Shown piece by piece: positions 1 through 6,568 of a stretch of DNA of 28,373 nucleotides. How positions within the stretch are numbered: position 1 is the stretch's first letter; each line of letters begins with the position of its first letter. The notes under the pieces were generated by a model. That model made no database searches, was not told the DNA's origin, and was given only the letters and a program-made list of their open reading frames with translations. The stretch spans positions 1-28,373 of the forward strand of contig CAYYZW010000347.1 of the NCBI GenBank assembly GCA_964476375.1. The letters are read 5' to 3'. The position numbers and the translations under genes were made by a program. Source of the DNA: SAT2750 sp964476375 (GTDB lineage: Bacteria > Planctomycetota > Planctomycetia > Pirellulales > Pirellulaceae).

Positions 1-327
1 CTCGTGTTACAGCTTTCCCACGCCCTGCAATACCTCTCCTTCCCCCTGCGTGTAGGATCCAACCGCCATGCCGGCAAGGGAAAACAGGCCCTGTTTTATC
101 CGTGCCTGCTCTACCTGGGAATGCTCGCGACCGGTTACATGGTTTTCGACCTGCCTCTCGTGTTACAAATGATGCAGTTCTTTAACCTGGAGCCATACAA
201 GGTCGCAAGCCTGGTGGCCATTATCGTGAACATTCACCATTACTTCACCGATGGCGCCATCTGGAAGATCAGTAATCCCGATGTGCGACGAGAACTTTTC
301 AGTCACCTTGTACCCCGGGAAACCTGA
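1..327 (+). CDS. C-terminal fragment of a multi-pass membrane protein (5' end outside window)
   Basis: The reading frame is open from the first base of the window to a TGA at 325-327, so only the last 108 or so residues are present; the GTG at position 4 is probably an internal valine codon. The fragment has two clear hydrophobic segments: one around FYPCLLYLGMLATGYMVF, and one around VASLVAIIVNIHHYF that leads into the charged tail. Two histidine-containing patches stand out: HALQYL near the start of the fragment and NIHHYFTDGAIWK near the end. Histidine and acidic residues at membrane borders can bind metal, but I do not recognise the family and assign no function. The stop overlaps the next start by one base (TGATG), which suggests translational coupling to the histidine kinase. 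Confidence 0.75.
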   Translation, partial: LVLQLSHALQYLSFPLRVGSNRHAGKGKQALFYPCLLYLGMLATGYMVFDLPLVLQMMQFFNLEPYKVASLVAIIVNIHHYFTDGAIWKISNPDVRRELFSHLVPRET

Positions 328-1052
328 TGGACATTCAATCCCCTGGTCCCGACGCCGATCAACCGGTAAGCCGCCGCCACAACCTGGAGACGGCACTACC
401 GGATGAATACCGGCCACTGGAACAGGACACAGAAAAGCACCAGTGGCTCGCCCAGGAACTCCACGACGGCCTCCTGCAGGATGTCCTGGCCGCCCGCATG
501 CTGCTGGACACCATCTCCCCGGTCGAGGAGACCGCCAGCCAGGACAAACTGAAGCTGGTTACTGAATTACTGGAACGAGCTATCCTGGAAGCACGCCAGC
601 TGGTCGGAGACCTGCGCACCATCGAGCAGACGGCCTCCCTGACCGAGACGCTGCGGTCGCTGGCCCAGGACGGTCGCTCCGGGATGCTGGGAGGAAGGCC
701 GCTGGAGGTCATGTGCCAGCTCCAGGAGATCACCCTGGAAGACCCGACACGGCGGGCAACCCTCCTGCGCGTTGCCCGTGAAGCCCTTGTGAACGCCGCC
801 CGGCATAGTGGTGCCGACAAGATCCAGCTGCGACTGGCACAGGACCCTGAGGCCCTCCTGCGACTGGAGATCACGGACCAGGGAACCGGATTTGATCCTT
901 CTGATTTACCAGCTCACTGTTTTGGCCTTGCCGGAATGAAGCAGAGAGTCAAGGCCCTCGACGGCCAGCTGGAAATCGAAAGCGCCATCGGCCAGGGAAC
1001 AACGATCCGTGTCTCTTTCCCGGCCGTCCCTTCTTCGCCAGTGGGCCAGTAG
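327..1052 (+). CDS. Soluble NarL/DegS-type sensor histidine kinase (HisKA_3 + HATPase_c)
   Basis: This is a 241-residue kinase core with no membrane segment. Residues 38-100 form the dimerisation and phosphoacceptor helices of the HisKA_3 family, with the H-box QELHDGLLQ placing the phosphorylated histidine at H46. Residues 145-235 form the ATPase domain: N-box around N157 (REALVNAARHSG), G1 box DQGTGF at 185-190, and the GLAGM and GQGT loops at 201-226. It starts at ATG 327, overlapping the upstream stop, so it is probably co-translated with the membrane protein, which might supply its sensory input (inference). The roughly 37 residues before the kinase core are polar and resemble no sensor domain. 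No response regulator is adjacent, so its partner must be encoded elsewhere. The family assignment is firm; the signal is unknown. Confidence 0.9.
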   Translation: MDIQSPGPDADQPVSRRHNLETALPDEYRPLEQDTEKHQWLAQELHDGLLQDVLAARMLLDTISPVEETASQDKLKLVTELLERAILEARQLVGDLRTIEQTASLTETLRSLAQDGRSGMLGGRPLEVMCQLQEITLEDPTRRATLLRVAREALVNAARHSGADKIQLRLAQDPEALLRLEITDQGTGFDPSDLPAHCFGLAGMKQRVKALDGQLEIESAIGQGTTIRVSFPAVPSSPVGQ

Positions 1053-1056
1053 TCTC

Positions 1057-2868
1057 TCAACGCGTTTCACTGTCCGGACCCAGCCAGCCCGTTTTCCGGA
1101 TGCGATCCAGCTCGGCCTGCACGTCCTTCCCCTGGTAAAAAGAGAGCCAGCCTCGCAGCCTTTGTGTCTGCCCGGGCAGGCAGTCTGGAAACTGCGGATC
1201 ACTATGCATGCAAGGGCAAAAGCGATTACCCCAGGCTCGCTGGTTGTGATCCCAGGCGACAATAATCCAGCGGTCCCGTCCCGCATTCGCAGCAGCAACA
1301 AAAGGTCCGTGCACGTGATGGTGCTCGGTGTTCTGCTGGTTGAAACCACCGGCGTTCTTGAGCATCACGCAGTTCTGCACCCGCAATCCGGTCAGGGTCC
1401 CCGGACTCCCGTTATGGATCCAGAGTTCCATCCGTATCGACTCTGCCGAGGGTGTCAAGCGGGCCCCAAACGCGACCTGGTTTGGCAGAACTCTCTGAAC
1501 CTCCAGGATGCCCCCGCGCTGCCGGTCCCACTCCAAGGGAGCCAATTCGATCTTCTGGCGGTCCCACATCGTGGGGACATGCGTGTGCGCCAGGTAAAGC
1601 AGTTCCCGGCCGCCAGGAATGTTGTGCCAGATTGCCTCCGGGACATCGATCACCACGTAACTTTGAGGATCCCAGGGAAGGAAGACACTCGCCTTGGTCT
1701 CTCGCTGGGGCCGGATGGCACCATCTCGAAATCCAATTCGCGGGTGGCGCCCACCGGGGTAAGGAAGAAGTTCGAGCAGTTCGGTCGAGACGGAACGCCG
1801 CCGAATGGGGATCGCCAGCTGGGAGGAAGGCATCCCCGTGGCCATTCTCATCTCCGACAGGCTGTAACCGTGGCGCTGCATGTTCGAGATCCAGTAACGC
1901 ATCTCGCGGCGGCTGGAAGGCACACGACAATTCTCGCGATCACGCCCTCTCTCGATCTCCTGCTGCCGATCCTGGATGGCGCCCATGACATCCCGGGGAA
2001 CCATCCCGGGGGCCAGGTATTTCCCCAGATCCCGAAGAGCGATGACCGTGAAATTATTCATGGCAAGCTCGCGCATGAATAATTCAAAGGTGCCCGTCTC
2101 CAGAGAGACCCAGTCATGTTCCCCGTCCGGGATACCGTGAAACTGCAGCACGGCGACCTTTCCCAGCTGGGCCTGCGCGATAGCACGGCGAAAATCCTCG
2201 ATCGTCCAGTCCGGACGAGCGTCGCCGGCACTCGGGATCAGGAGCGGATGATCCAGCCCGGGCTGGAAGGCGAAACCACGGCCGTCGTCGTAGGCATATT
2301 CCGGGGTTCCACCTCGACGGGCAAAACGGATCCCCTCGGCCTCCAGTAGCGGCAGGAGCGAGGGATGAAACGAGTTGCCGGGGTAGGCAAAACTGACCGG
2401 CCGGGGTATTCCATGCTGCTTGCACCGCAGGTTAATGCCTGCCAGTTGTTCTTGAAGCTGGCCGTGATTCTGCTCGTTGAGTCCCAGGTGGTCTCGCGTG
2501 TGGTTCCCGATTTCAAAACCGTCCTTGTGCAGCTGGGCGATCTGTTCCCAGGTCATGTAGTCTTTCTTGTTGGTGGAGAAGTTGAATCCCTCCGTGATGA
2601 AGAAGGTCGCAGAAAAACCATATTTCTTGAGAATCGGCCGGGCCACGTCATAGTGAGACCGGGAGGAATCATCAAAGGTCAGGACTACCAGCTTGTCCGG
2701 AACCGGCTCCTGGCCGGACAGGGACAGGCCCGTGACACCCACCAGAAGCAGTCCGAAAAACAGGGAATGTACACCGGTGAAAAAGAGACCTGGCACGGGC
2801 AATACTCGCTCGGTGAAAGAAATGAATTGAACACCTCGTCTTGAAATCACGCCAGTCGATTTTATCAT
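1057..2868 (-). CDS. Exported polysaccharide deacetylase (NodB domain) with planctomycete C-terminal region
   Basis: I place the start at ATG 2868, giving 603 residues, because a strong GGAGGGGGAG ribosome binding site precedes it; a longer reading would run into the divergent ferredoxin gene. A hydrophobic segment (about residues 28-48) ending in SLSG-Q suggests an export signal after a rather long N-terminal tail. The NodB domain (about 58-285) has motif 1 LTFDDS (D66, D67), motif 2 NHTRDH (H123, H127), the FAYPGN strand, and FHG (H244). This predicts metal-dependent removal of acetyl groups from a cell-envelope or extracellular polysaccharide. Residues 322-348 (EMRYWISNM...GYSLSEMRMATGM) look like a small helix-turn-helix-like unit. 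The last 200 or so residues are a beta-rich domain with HHHVHG and CPCMHSDPQFPDC, a possible second metal site. The true substrate cannot be read from sequence. Confidence 0.85.
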   Translation of the reverse strand: MIKSTGVISRRGVQFISFTERVLPVPGLFFTGVHSLFFGLLLVGVTGLSLSGQEPVPDKLVVLTFDDSSRSHYDVARPILKKYGFSATFFITEGFNFSTNKKDYMTWEQIAQLHKDGFEIGNHTRDHLGLNEQNHGQLQEQLAGINLRCKQHGIPRPVSFAYPGNSFHPSLLPLLEAEGIRFARRGGTPEYAYDDGRGFAFQPGLDHPLLIPSAGDARPDWTIEDFRRAIAQAQLGKVAVLQFHGIPDGEHDWVSLETGTFELFMRELAMNNFTVIALRDLGKYLAPGMVPRDVMGAIQDRQQEIERGRDRENCRVPSSRREMRYWISNMQRHGYSLSEMRMATGMPSSQLAIPIRRRSVSTELLELLPYPGGRHPRIGFRDGAIRPQRETKASVFLPWDPQSYVVIDVPEAIWHNIPGGRELLYLAHTHVPTMWDRQKIELAPLEWDRQRGGILEVQRVLPNQVAFGARLTPSAESIRMELWIHNGSPGTLTGLRVQNCVMLKNAGGFNQQNTEHHHVHGPFVAAANAGRDRWIIVAWDHNQRAWGNRFCPCMHSDPQFPDCLPGQTQRLRGWLSFYQGKDVQAELDRIRKTGWLGPDSETR

Positions 2869-2879
2869 GTTAACGTATT

Positions 2880-2889
2880 CTCCCCCTCC
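2880..2889 (-). promoter_or_regulatory. Shine-Dalgarno sequence that sets the deacetylase start
   Basis: On the minus strand this reads GGAGGGGGAG, 11 bases before ATG 2868. It is the reason for rejecting the in-frame upstream ATG at 2964, whose extension would overlap the divergent ferredoxin gene. Confidence 0.6.
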
Positions 2890-2933
2890 AATCGGCGACG
2901 ATCGCATCAGATCCAGAAGGGGGCAAACAACCA

Positions 2934-3293
2934 ATGTCTTCCATGAGGAAAAAACAGATGGCACGACTTACGGTAGAAGGCTTCGGCGAGTGTGACGTCC
3001 CGGACGGCAAGCGACTGGTGCTCGCCCTGACCGATGAGGCTGGTGTGGACCAGCTTCATGCCTGCGGTGGCATGGCGCGCTGCACCACCTGCCGGGTGGA
3101 AATTCTCGAGGGCGAACCCACCGAGATGACCGATGCGGAACGCGAGTGCCTGGCAGCCAGGGAGCTGGAAGGCGTCCGCCTGAGCTGCCAGATAACGTGT
3201 GACCAGGACATGACCGTGCGGGCCATCAGCCGCATCGAGGGGAGCGGCAGGGAGGACGGCGGCACCCGGCCGGCCGACAACCTCCAGCCGTAG
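2934..3293 (+). CDS. 2Fe-2S ferredoxin (adrenodoxin/plant-type fold)
   Basis: This is a 119-residue soluble electron-transfer protein. The cluster ligands are the C-x5-C-x2-C pattern at C44, C50 and C53 (HACGGMARCTTC) plus C85 (RLSCQI), the arrangement of plant- and ISC-type [2Fe-2S] ferredoxins. The spacing of the first two cysteines (five residues) fits the adrenodoxin/Fdx subgroup better than photosynthetic ferredoxins. The extra C20 and C72 are not expected ligands. AAGGGGG at 2917-2923 precedes ATG 2934 by 10 bases; ATG 2958, preceded by GAGGA, is an equally good start and matches the usual N terminus just before the first strand. The last 15 or so residues are polar and probably disordered. 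The gene is divergent from the deacetylase and convergent with the protease; its redox partner is not evident here. Confidence 0.9.
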   Translation: MSSMRKKQMARLTVEGFGECDVPDGKRLVLALTDEAGVDQLHACGGMARCTTCRVEILEGEPTEMTDAERECLAARELEGVRLSCQITCDQDMTVRAISRIEGSGREDGGTRPADNLQP

Positions 3294-3329
3294 CCGGCAA
3301 CCGGAAAGGGCAGGCCAGCACTGGAATTG

Positions 3330-4670
3330 TCACTGCTGGGCAGGTCGCTCCCCAATCACCAGTTGAAGCGACACCTGCTTGCCATCACGAAATATTTCCA
3401 GCTCCACCTTCTCGCGCGGCCGCGCCTGTCCCACGACACGGATCAGGGATCCCATGTCAGGAATCGGGATCCCGTTAAACTCCAGGATCACATCGCCAAC
3501 CTGGATACCCGCTTCCTGCCCCGGGCTGTCTCCACGGGGAAAGGCGGCCACCACGGCACCGGATGCAGATTCCATTCCCAGGCGCGCGGCCATCTGTTCA
3601 CTGACATCTTCCAGGGCCACACCCAGCCAGCCCCGCTGCACCTTGCCATCGGCACGCAACCGACTGTAAACATCCTGCGCCACATTACTCGGCACGGCAA
3701 AACTGATTCCCTGGTAGGTCTCACCCATGATGGCCGTGTTGATGCCGACCAGCTTGCCTCCGGAGTCCACCAGCGGCCCGCCACTATTGCCAGGATTGAC
3801 GGCAGCATCGGTCTGGAGGAAATCCTGGTGGTACTGTCCCACCTGCGCGGATCGATGCTTGGCACTGAGAATCCCAAAAGTGATTGACCGTTCCAGTCCG
3901 AAGGGACTTCCAACGGCCCAGACAAAGGACCCTACCTTGAGCTTGTCACTGTCGCTCCACTCCACCGGTATCAGCCCATGAGCGTCGACCTGCAAAAGGG
4001 CAAGATCCGTGAGCGTGTCCACTCCAACAATATTCCCGTCCAGGGACCGCCCGTCGCTGAGCTTGACCCTGATCGTGTCACTTTCGTAGACAACGTGGCG
4101 GTTGGTGAGGATATAACCGTCCGCGTCGACAACCACCCCCGAACCCTGGCCGCGTGAAGGAAAGTTGTTGGAATCCTGGAAACCTCGTGGCAGGTTGCGC
4201 GAACCGGCCCCCTCGCCCCGGTCGGTTGTACTTATATGAACCACGCTGGGCCCCACCCGCTGGGATACCAGTGGCCCAATTCGCTGCGACACCTGCTGAA
4301 GCTGGCTACTGGCCCCGTTACTCCCTGCCCTCTCACTCGATTCCTCACTGAGGATCTCACCCGCCACATCATACTCCGCAAGCAGGCGGGCACGGTTGAT
4401 CGAGTACCAGAGACGCCCCACCGTCCAGGGCAGGGCCAGGCTCAGAACGATCAGGAACGAAAGCACAAAAAGCAGGCGAAGCAGACGGTAACCGGGATTG
4501 GAGCCATGTGGCTGGTCCGCCGCCCCGGCCGACGTCGAGTCCAATCTTTCGATCGAGATCTGCTGAACCTCCTCCGAAAAGGGATCTGGCAGCGCATCCT
4601 CTGCGGGGCCGGCAGCGGGTGACAACGCCTCGTCACCCGCGGTCAGATCAGGTTCATCAGGAGGATACAT
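3330..4670 (-). CDS. Membrane-anchored trypsin-like serine protease with one PDZ domain (HtrA/DegS type)
   Basis: A 446-residue HtrA-family protease. The first 60 residues are acidic, proline-rich and probably cytoplasmic. One transmembrane segment at about 63-88 (LLRLLFVLSFLIVLSLALPW) anchors the protein with its catalytic part outside. The chymotrypsin-fold domain (about 135-335) has the full triad: H192 in TNRHVV, D222 in TDLALLQV, S296 in GNSGGPL. A single PDZ domain follows (about 345-440; GWLGVALEDV and AGIQVGDVILEFNG). The single anchor and single PDZ resemble DegS more than two-PDZ DegP. A near-duplicate of eight residues, VSQRIGPL then VSQRVGPS, sits just before the protease domain. 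It starts at ATG 4670 with GAGGCGG upstream. The likely role is envelope protein quality control or regulated proteolysis of an envelope stress factor (inference). Confidence 0.93.
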   Translation of the reverse strand: MYPPDEPDLTAGDEALSPAAGPAEDALPDPFSEEVQQISIERLDSTSAGAADQPHGSNPGYRLLRLLFVLSFLIVLSLALPWTVGRLWYSINRARLLAEYDVAGEILSEESSERAGSNGASSQLQQVSQRIGPLVSQRVGPSVVHISTTDRGEGAGSRNLPRGFQDSNNFPSRGQGSGVVVDADGYILTNRHVVYESDTIRVKLSDGRSLDGNIVGVDTLTDLALLQVDAHGLIPVEWSDSDKLKVGSFVWAVGSPFGLERSITFGILSAKHRSAQVGQYHQDFLQTDAAVNPGNSGGPLVDSGGKLVGINTAIMGETYQGISFAVPSNVAQDVYSRLRADGKVQRGWLGVALEDVSEQMAARLGMESASGAVVAAFPRGDSPGQEAGIQVGDVILEFNGIPIPDMGSLIRVVGQARPREKVELEIFRDGKQVSLQLVIGERPAQQ

Positions 4671-4715
4671 GGGACCGCCTCATCGTCCGACTGGTCAAGC
4701 TATTCTGCTGTCTTC

Positions 4716-4721
4716 ATTATA
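4716..4721 (-). promoter_or_regulatory. Candidate -10 element (TATAAT) for the HtrA-type protease gene
   Basis: The minus strand reads a perfect TATAAT about 46 bases upstream of ATG 4670. No convincing -35 hexamer lies 16-18 bases further upstream, so this is only a candidate. It is in the divergent gap between the protease gene and aat. Confidence 0.35.
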
Positions 4722-4816
4722 GGTTGTTTTAGATCCAGGGTGAGGGCTTCGATCTCCCCCGGAGAATCAGGGCACCGTAATTGACGGACGCCGCCTGGTT
4801 AATCCACAATGCAAGG

Positions 4817-5494
4817 ATGACCATTCAGACGATCCAGGGCCCGTGTTTTCCCCCGTTATCCGTTGCCGATTCAAACGGTTTACTGATGCTGGGTGGAGAT
4901 CTTTCGGTCGACTGGATCCTGACCGCCTACCGGCAGGGTATTTTCCCATGGCCGATTGTTGAAGGACAGCTTGAGATCCTGGCCTGGTTCAGTCCGGATC
5001 CCCGGGCGATTATCGAACTGGATCAGCTCCACGTTCCTCGGCGTCTTGCCCGAAAGATAAGGAGTGGACGATTCAGGGTGACCAGTGACCAGGCATTTGA
5101 TGCCGTGCTCTGTGGCTGTGCCGGCCCACGAGATGATGAAGACGGGACATGGATCACTCCAAGAATGATGGATGTCTACCGACAACTTCACGAGCTCGGA
5201 TATGCCCACAGTATCGAGGTCTGGGAAGAGGAGGAACTGGTGGGAGGTCTTTACGGGCTGGCACTGGGAGGATACTTCAGTGGGGAGTCGATGTACCATC
5301 GCACCGGGGATGCATCCAAGATTGCTCTCTGTCGACTCGTGACGCATCTTGCAAGTCAGGGTTTCCGATTATTCGACATACAACAGAGCACTCCTCACTG
5401 CAGCCGACTCGGTGCCATCGAGATCGGTCGCGAAAATTACCTGCATCGATTGACAGAGGCTGTCAACTTGCCCGTGGAATTCGGTGTTGTATAA
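4817..5494 (+). CDS. aat: Leucyl/phenylalanyl-tRNA--protein transferase
   Basis: A 225-residue cytoplasmic enzyme that transfers Leu or Phe from charged tRNA onto proteins with N-terminal Arg or Lys, marking them for ClpAPS degradation in the N-degron pathway. Family blocks are in order: NGLLMLGGDLS, AYRQGIFPWP, WFSPDPRAII, TWITPRMMDVY, LHELGYAHSIE, LVGGLYGLALGGYFSGESMY, GDASKIAL, and FDIQQSTPHCSRLGAIEIGREN. Length is normal for the family. I chose ATG 4817 because it gives the usual short N terminus before the GGDLS block. A TTG at 4781 would add 12 residues, with GGAG 16 bases upstream. The ribosome binding site before ATG 4817 is poor (CAAGG ends one base before it), so initiation is uncertain. 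The start of the ThiF-like gene follows within 50 bases. Confidence 0.95.
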   Translation: MTIQTIQGPCFPPLSVADSNGLLMLGGDLSVDWILTAYRQGIFPWPIVEGQLEILAWFSPDPRAIIELDQLHVPRRLARKIRSGRFRVTSDQAFDAVLCGCAGPRDDEDGTWITPRMMDVYRQLHELGYAHSIEVWEEEELVGGLYGLALGGYFSGESMYHRTGDASKIALCRLVTHLASQGFRLFDIQQSTPHCSRLGAIEIGRENYLHRLTEAVNLPVEFGVV

Positions 5495-5531
5495 AACGGT
5501 GATGGAAAACCTTTTCCCGCTATGGATCCTG

Positions 5532-5544
5532 GGAGCGAGACATC
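5532..5544 (+). promoter_or_regulatory. Shine-Dalgarno plus possible AUC start codon of the ThiF-like gene
   Basis: GGAG at 5532-5535 (within GGGAGCGAGAC) is followed after six bases by ATC at 5542-5544, in the frame of the ThiF-like protein. Between the in-frame TGA at 5500-5502 and the MoeB-like N-terminal block there is no ATG, GTG or TTG. The first such codon is TTG 5632, at residue 31 of the homologous region. CTG 5557 is the other candidate. Confidence 0.4.
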
Positions 5545-6303
5545 AACAGCCATCCCCTGACCTCCGATGAGCTCGAACGGTACGATCGCCAGCTAGGCCC
5601 GGGTGTCCTGACCGAGGCCGGCCAGCGGCAGTTGCGTGACGCCACCGTGCTGGTGAGCCGGGTTGGAGGCATGGGGGGGCCAGCGGCACTGATGATGGCG
5701 ATGGCAGGTGTCGGACACATCATTATCGCGCATGGATCGACAATGATCAGCCCCGATCTGAACCGCCAAGTGCTCGGTAGTGAAGCGGTACTGGGAAAAC
5801 CCCGGGCAACGCACTTTGCCGAGTACCTTCGGTCCATGAACCGATTTATCGAGGTCGAGGCACTCGACCATGAACCGGACGACGAGGAAGCCCGGGAACT
5901 TGCCCGCCGCTGTGACCTGGTCCTTTCCTGCCCCCCGACCTTTGAGGAACGCCTGCGTTTAAACCAGGCCTCGGTCGACGCCGGGATTCCTTTCATTGAT
6001 GCCGCCCAGTGGGGGGTTTCCGGAACCCTGGTGGTGCTCGAAAGCCCGCGCACCGCCTGCCTGGCGTGCATCTATCCATCGGTCCCTCCTTTCGAGGAAC
6101 TTTTCCCTGTCGTCGGCGCGATCTCCTCCACGATCGGTTCGCTTGCGGCCCTGGAAGCGATCAAGATCCTTTCTGGCACGGGCGAACCGCTGTGGGGCAA
6201 GATGTTGAGTTATGATGGATACCGGGGCATTCCCACCGTGGTCTCGTTAACACGACATCCCGACTGTCGTTGTTGCCAGGAGGCGGCTGAAACGGCCGGC
6301 TAG
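5542..6303 (+). CDS. Divergent HesA/MoeB/ThiF (E1-like) family protein, adenylation site degenerate
   Basis: A 253-residue protein if translation starts at ATC 5542. The N terminus LTSDELERYDRQLG matches the MoeB/ThiF N-terminal helix, including the arginine that reaches into the partner's active site (R13/R16 region). A Rossmann-like core follows. Two zinc cysteine pairs are intact: C173/C176 (CLAC) and C242/C245 (CRCC). Canonical ATP residues are not: the glycine loop reads VSRVGGMGG with Arg at the first glycine; the ADP-ribose aspartates of the MoeB LLDFD stretch are IAHGS; the MoeB lysine after GQP is R88; and the LDCTDN motif is LSCPPT. Family members normally adenylate the C-terminal glycine of MoaD or ThiS, and such a small protein is encoded four bases downstream. 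It may bind the carrier without adenylating it, or use another chemistry. A G7 tract lies in the glycine loop (5673-5679). Confidence 0.8.
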   Translation: MNSHPLTSDELERYDRQLGPGVLTEAGQRQLRDATVLVSRVGGMGGPAALMMAMAGVGHIIIAHGSTMISPDLNRQVLGSEAVLGKPRATHFAEYLRSMNRFIEVEALDHEPDDEEARELARRCDLVLSCPPTFEERLRLNQASVDAGIPFIDAAQWGVSGTLVVLESPRTACLACIYPSVPPFEELFPVVGAISSTIGSLAALEAIKILSGTGEPLWGKMLSYDGYRGIPTVVSLTRHPDCRCCQEAAETAG

Positions 6304-6307
6304 TGAC

Positions 6308-6568
6308 ATGAAAATCCATATCGTTCTGACCGGACGTGGCCAAACGCGTGGCGATCAGTTACCTGGCCACATCGAACTGCCGGAGAACTCACGCGTCTCG
6401 GACGCCCTGGCCGCCCTGACGGCCGCTCTGCCGGAGGGAGAGACGCTTCCAGAGGGTTGCCTGCTGGTCGTCGCCGGCACGCACCTGGGAACGCTTCACC
6501 AGCACGAGGATCCGCAACTGGTCGACGGCCAGGAATTGCTCCTGATCGCCCCCATGGCAGGGGGCTAG
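6308..6568 (+). CDS. MoaD/ThiS-like ubiquitin-fold sulfur carrier protein
   Basis: An 86-residue protein ending in APMAGG, the di-glycine tail used by MoaD, ThiS and other beta-grasp sulfur carriers for adenylation and thiocarboxylation. The body shows the beta-grasp pattern: a first strand KIHIVLTGR, a helix around VSDALAALTAALP, strands CLLVVAGTHLG and a final strand QELLLIAPMAGG. It starts at ATG 6308, four bases after the E1-like stop; GGAGG in the end of the upstream gene is about 24 bases away, so it may depend on translational coupling. It is the expected partner of the upstream ThiF-like protein. It could carry sulfur for molybdopterin, thiamine or another thio-metabolite, or act as a protein modifier. 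Its stop codon overlaps the stop of the convergent ABC ATPase gene in CTAG (6565-6568). Confidence 0.85.
   Translation: MKIHIVLTGRGQTRGDQLPGHIELPENSRVSDALAALTAALPEGETLPEGCLLVVAGTHLGTLHQHEDPQLVDGQELLLIAPMAGG

Noticed and set aside
1009..2082. Long plus-strand open frame opposite the deacetylase gene
   Set aside because: It lies wholly or mostly antisense to a gene with clear NodB motifs; its translation is Pro/Arg/His-rich and shows no family pattern.
3315..3339. Inverted repeat CCAGCA...TGCTGG between the ferredoxin and protease genes as a terminator
   Set aside because: The stem is six base pairs with a 13-base loop and no T-run on either strand, and it overlaps the end of the protease coding region.
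5502..5570. Short frame from ATG 5502 as the true N terminus of the ThiF-like gene
   Set aside because: It is in a different frame, ends at TGA 5568, and shows no similarity to the MoeB N terminus; a frameshift would be needed with no supporting evidence.
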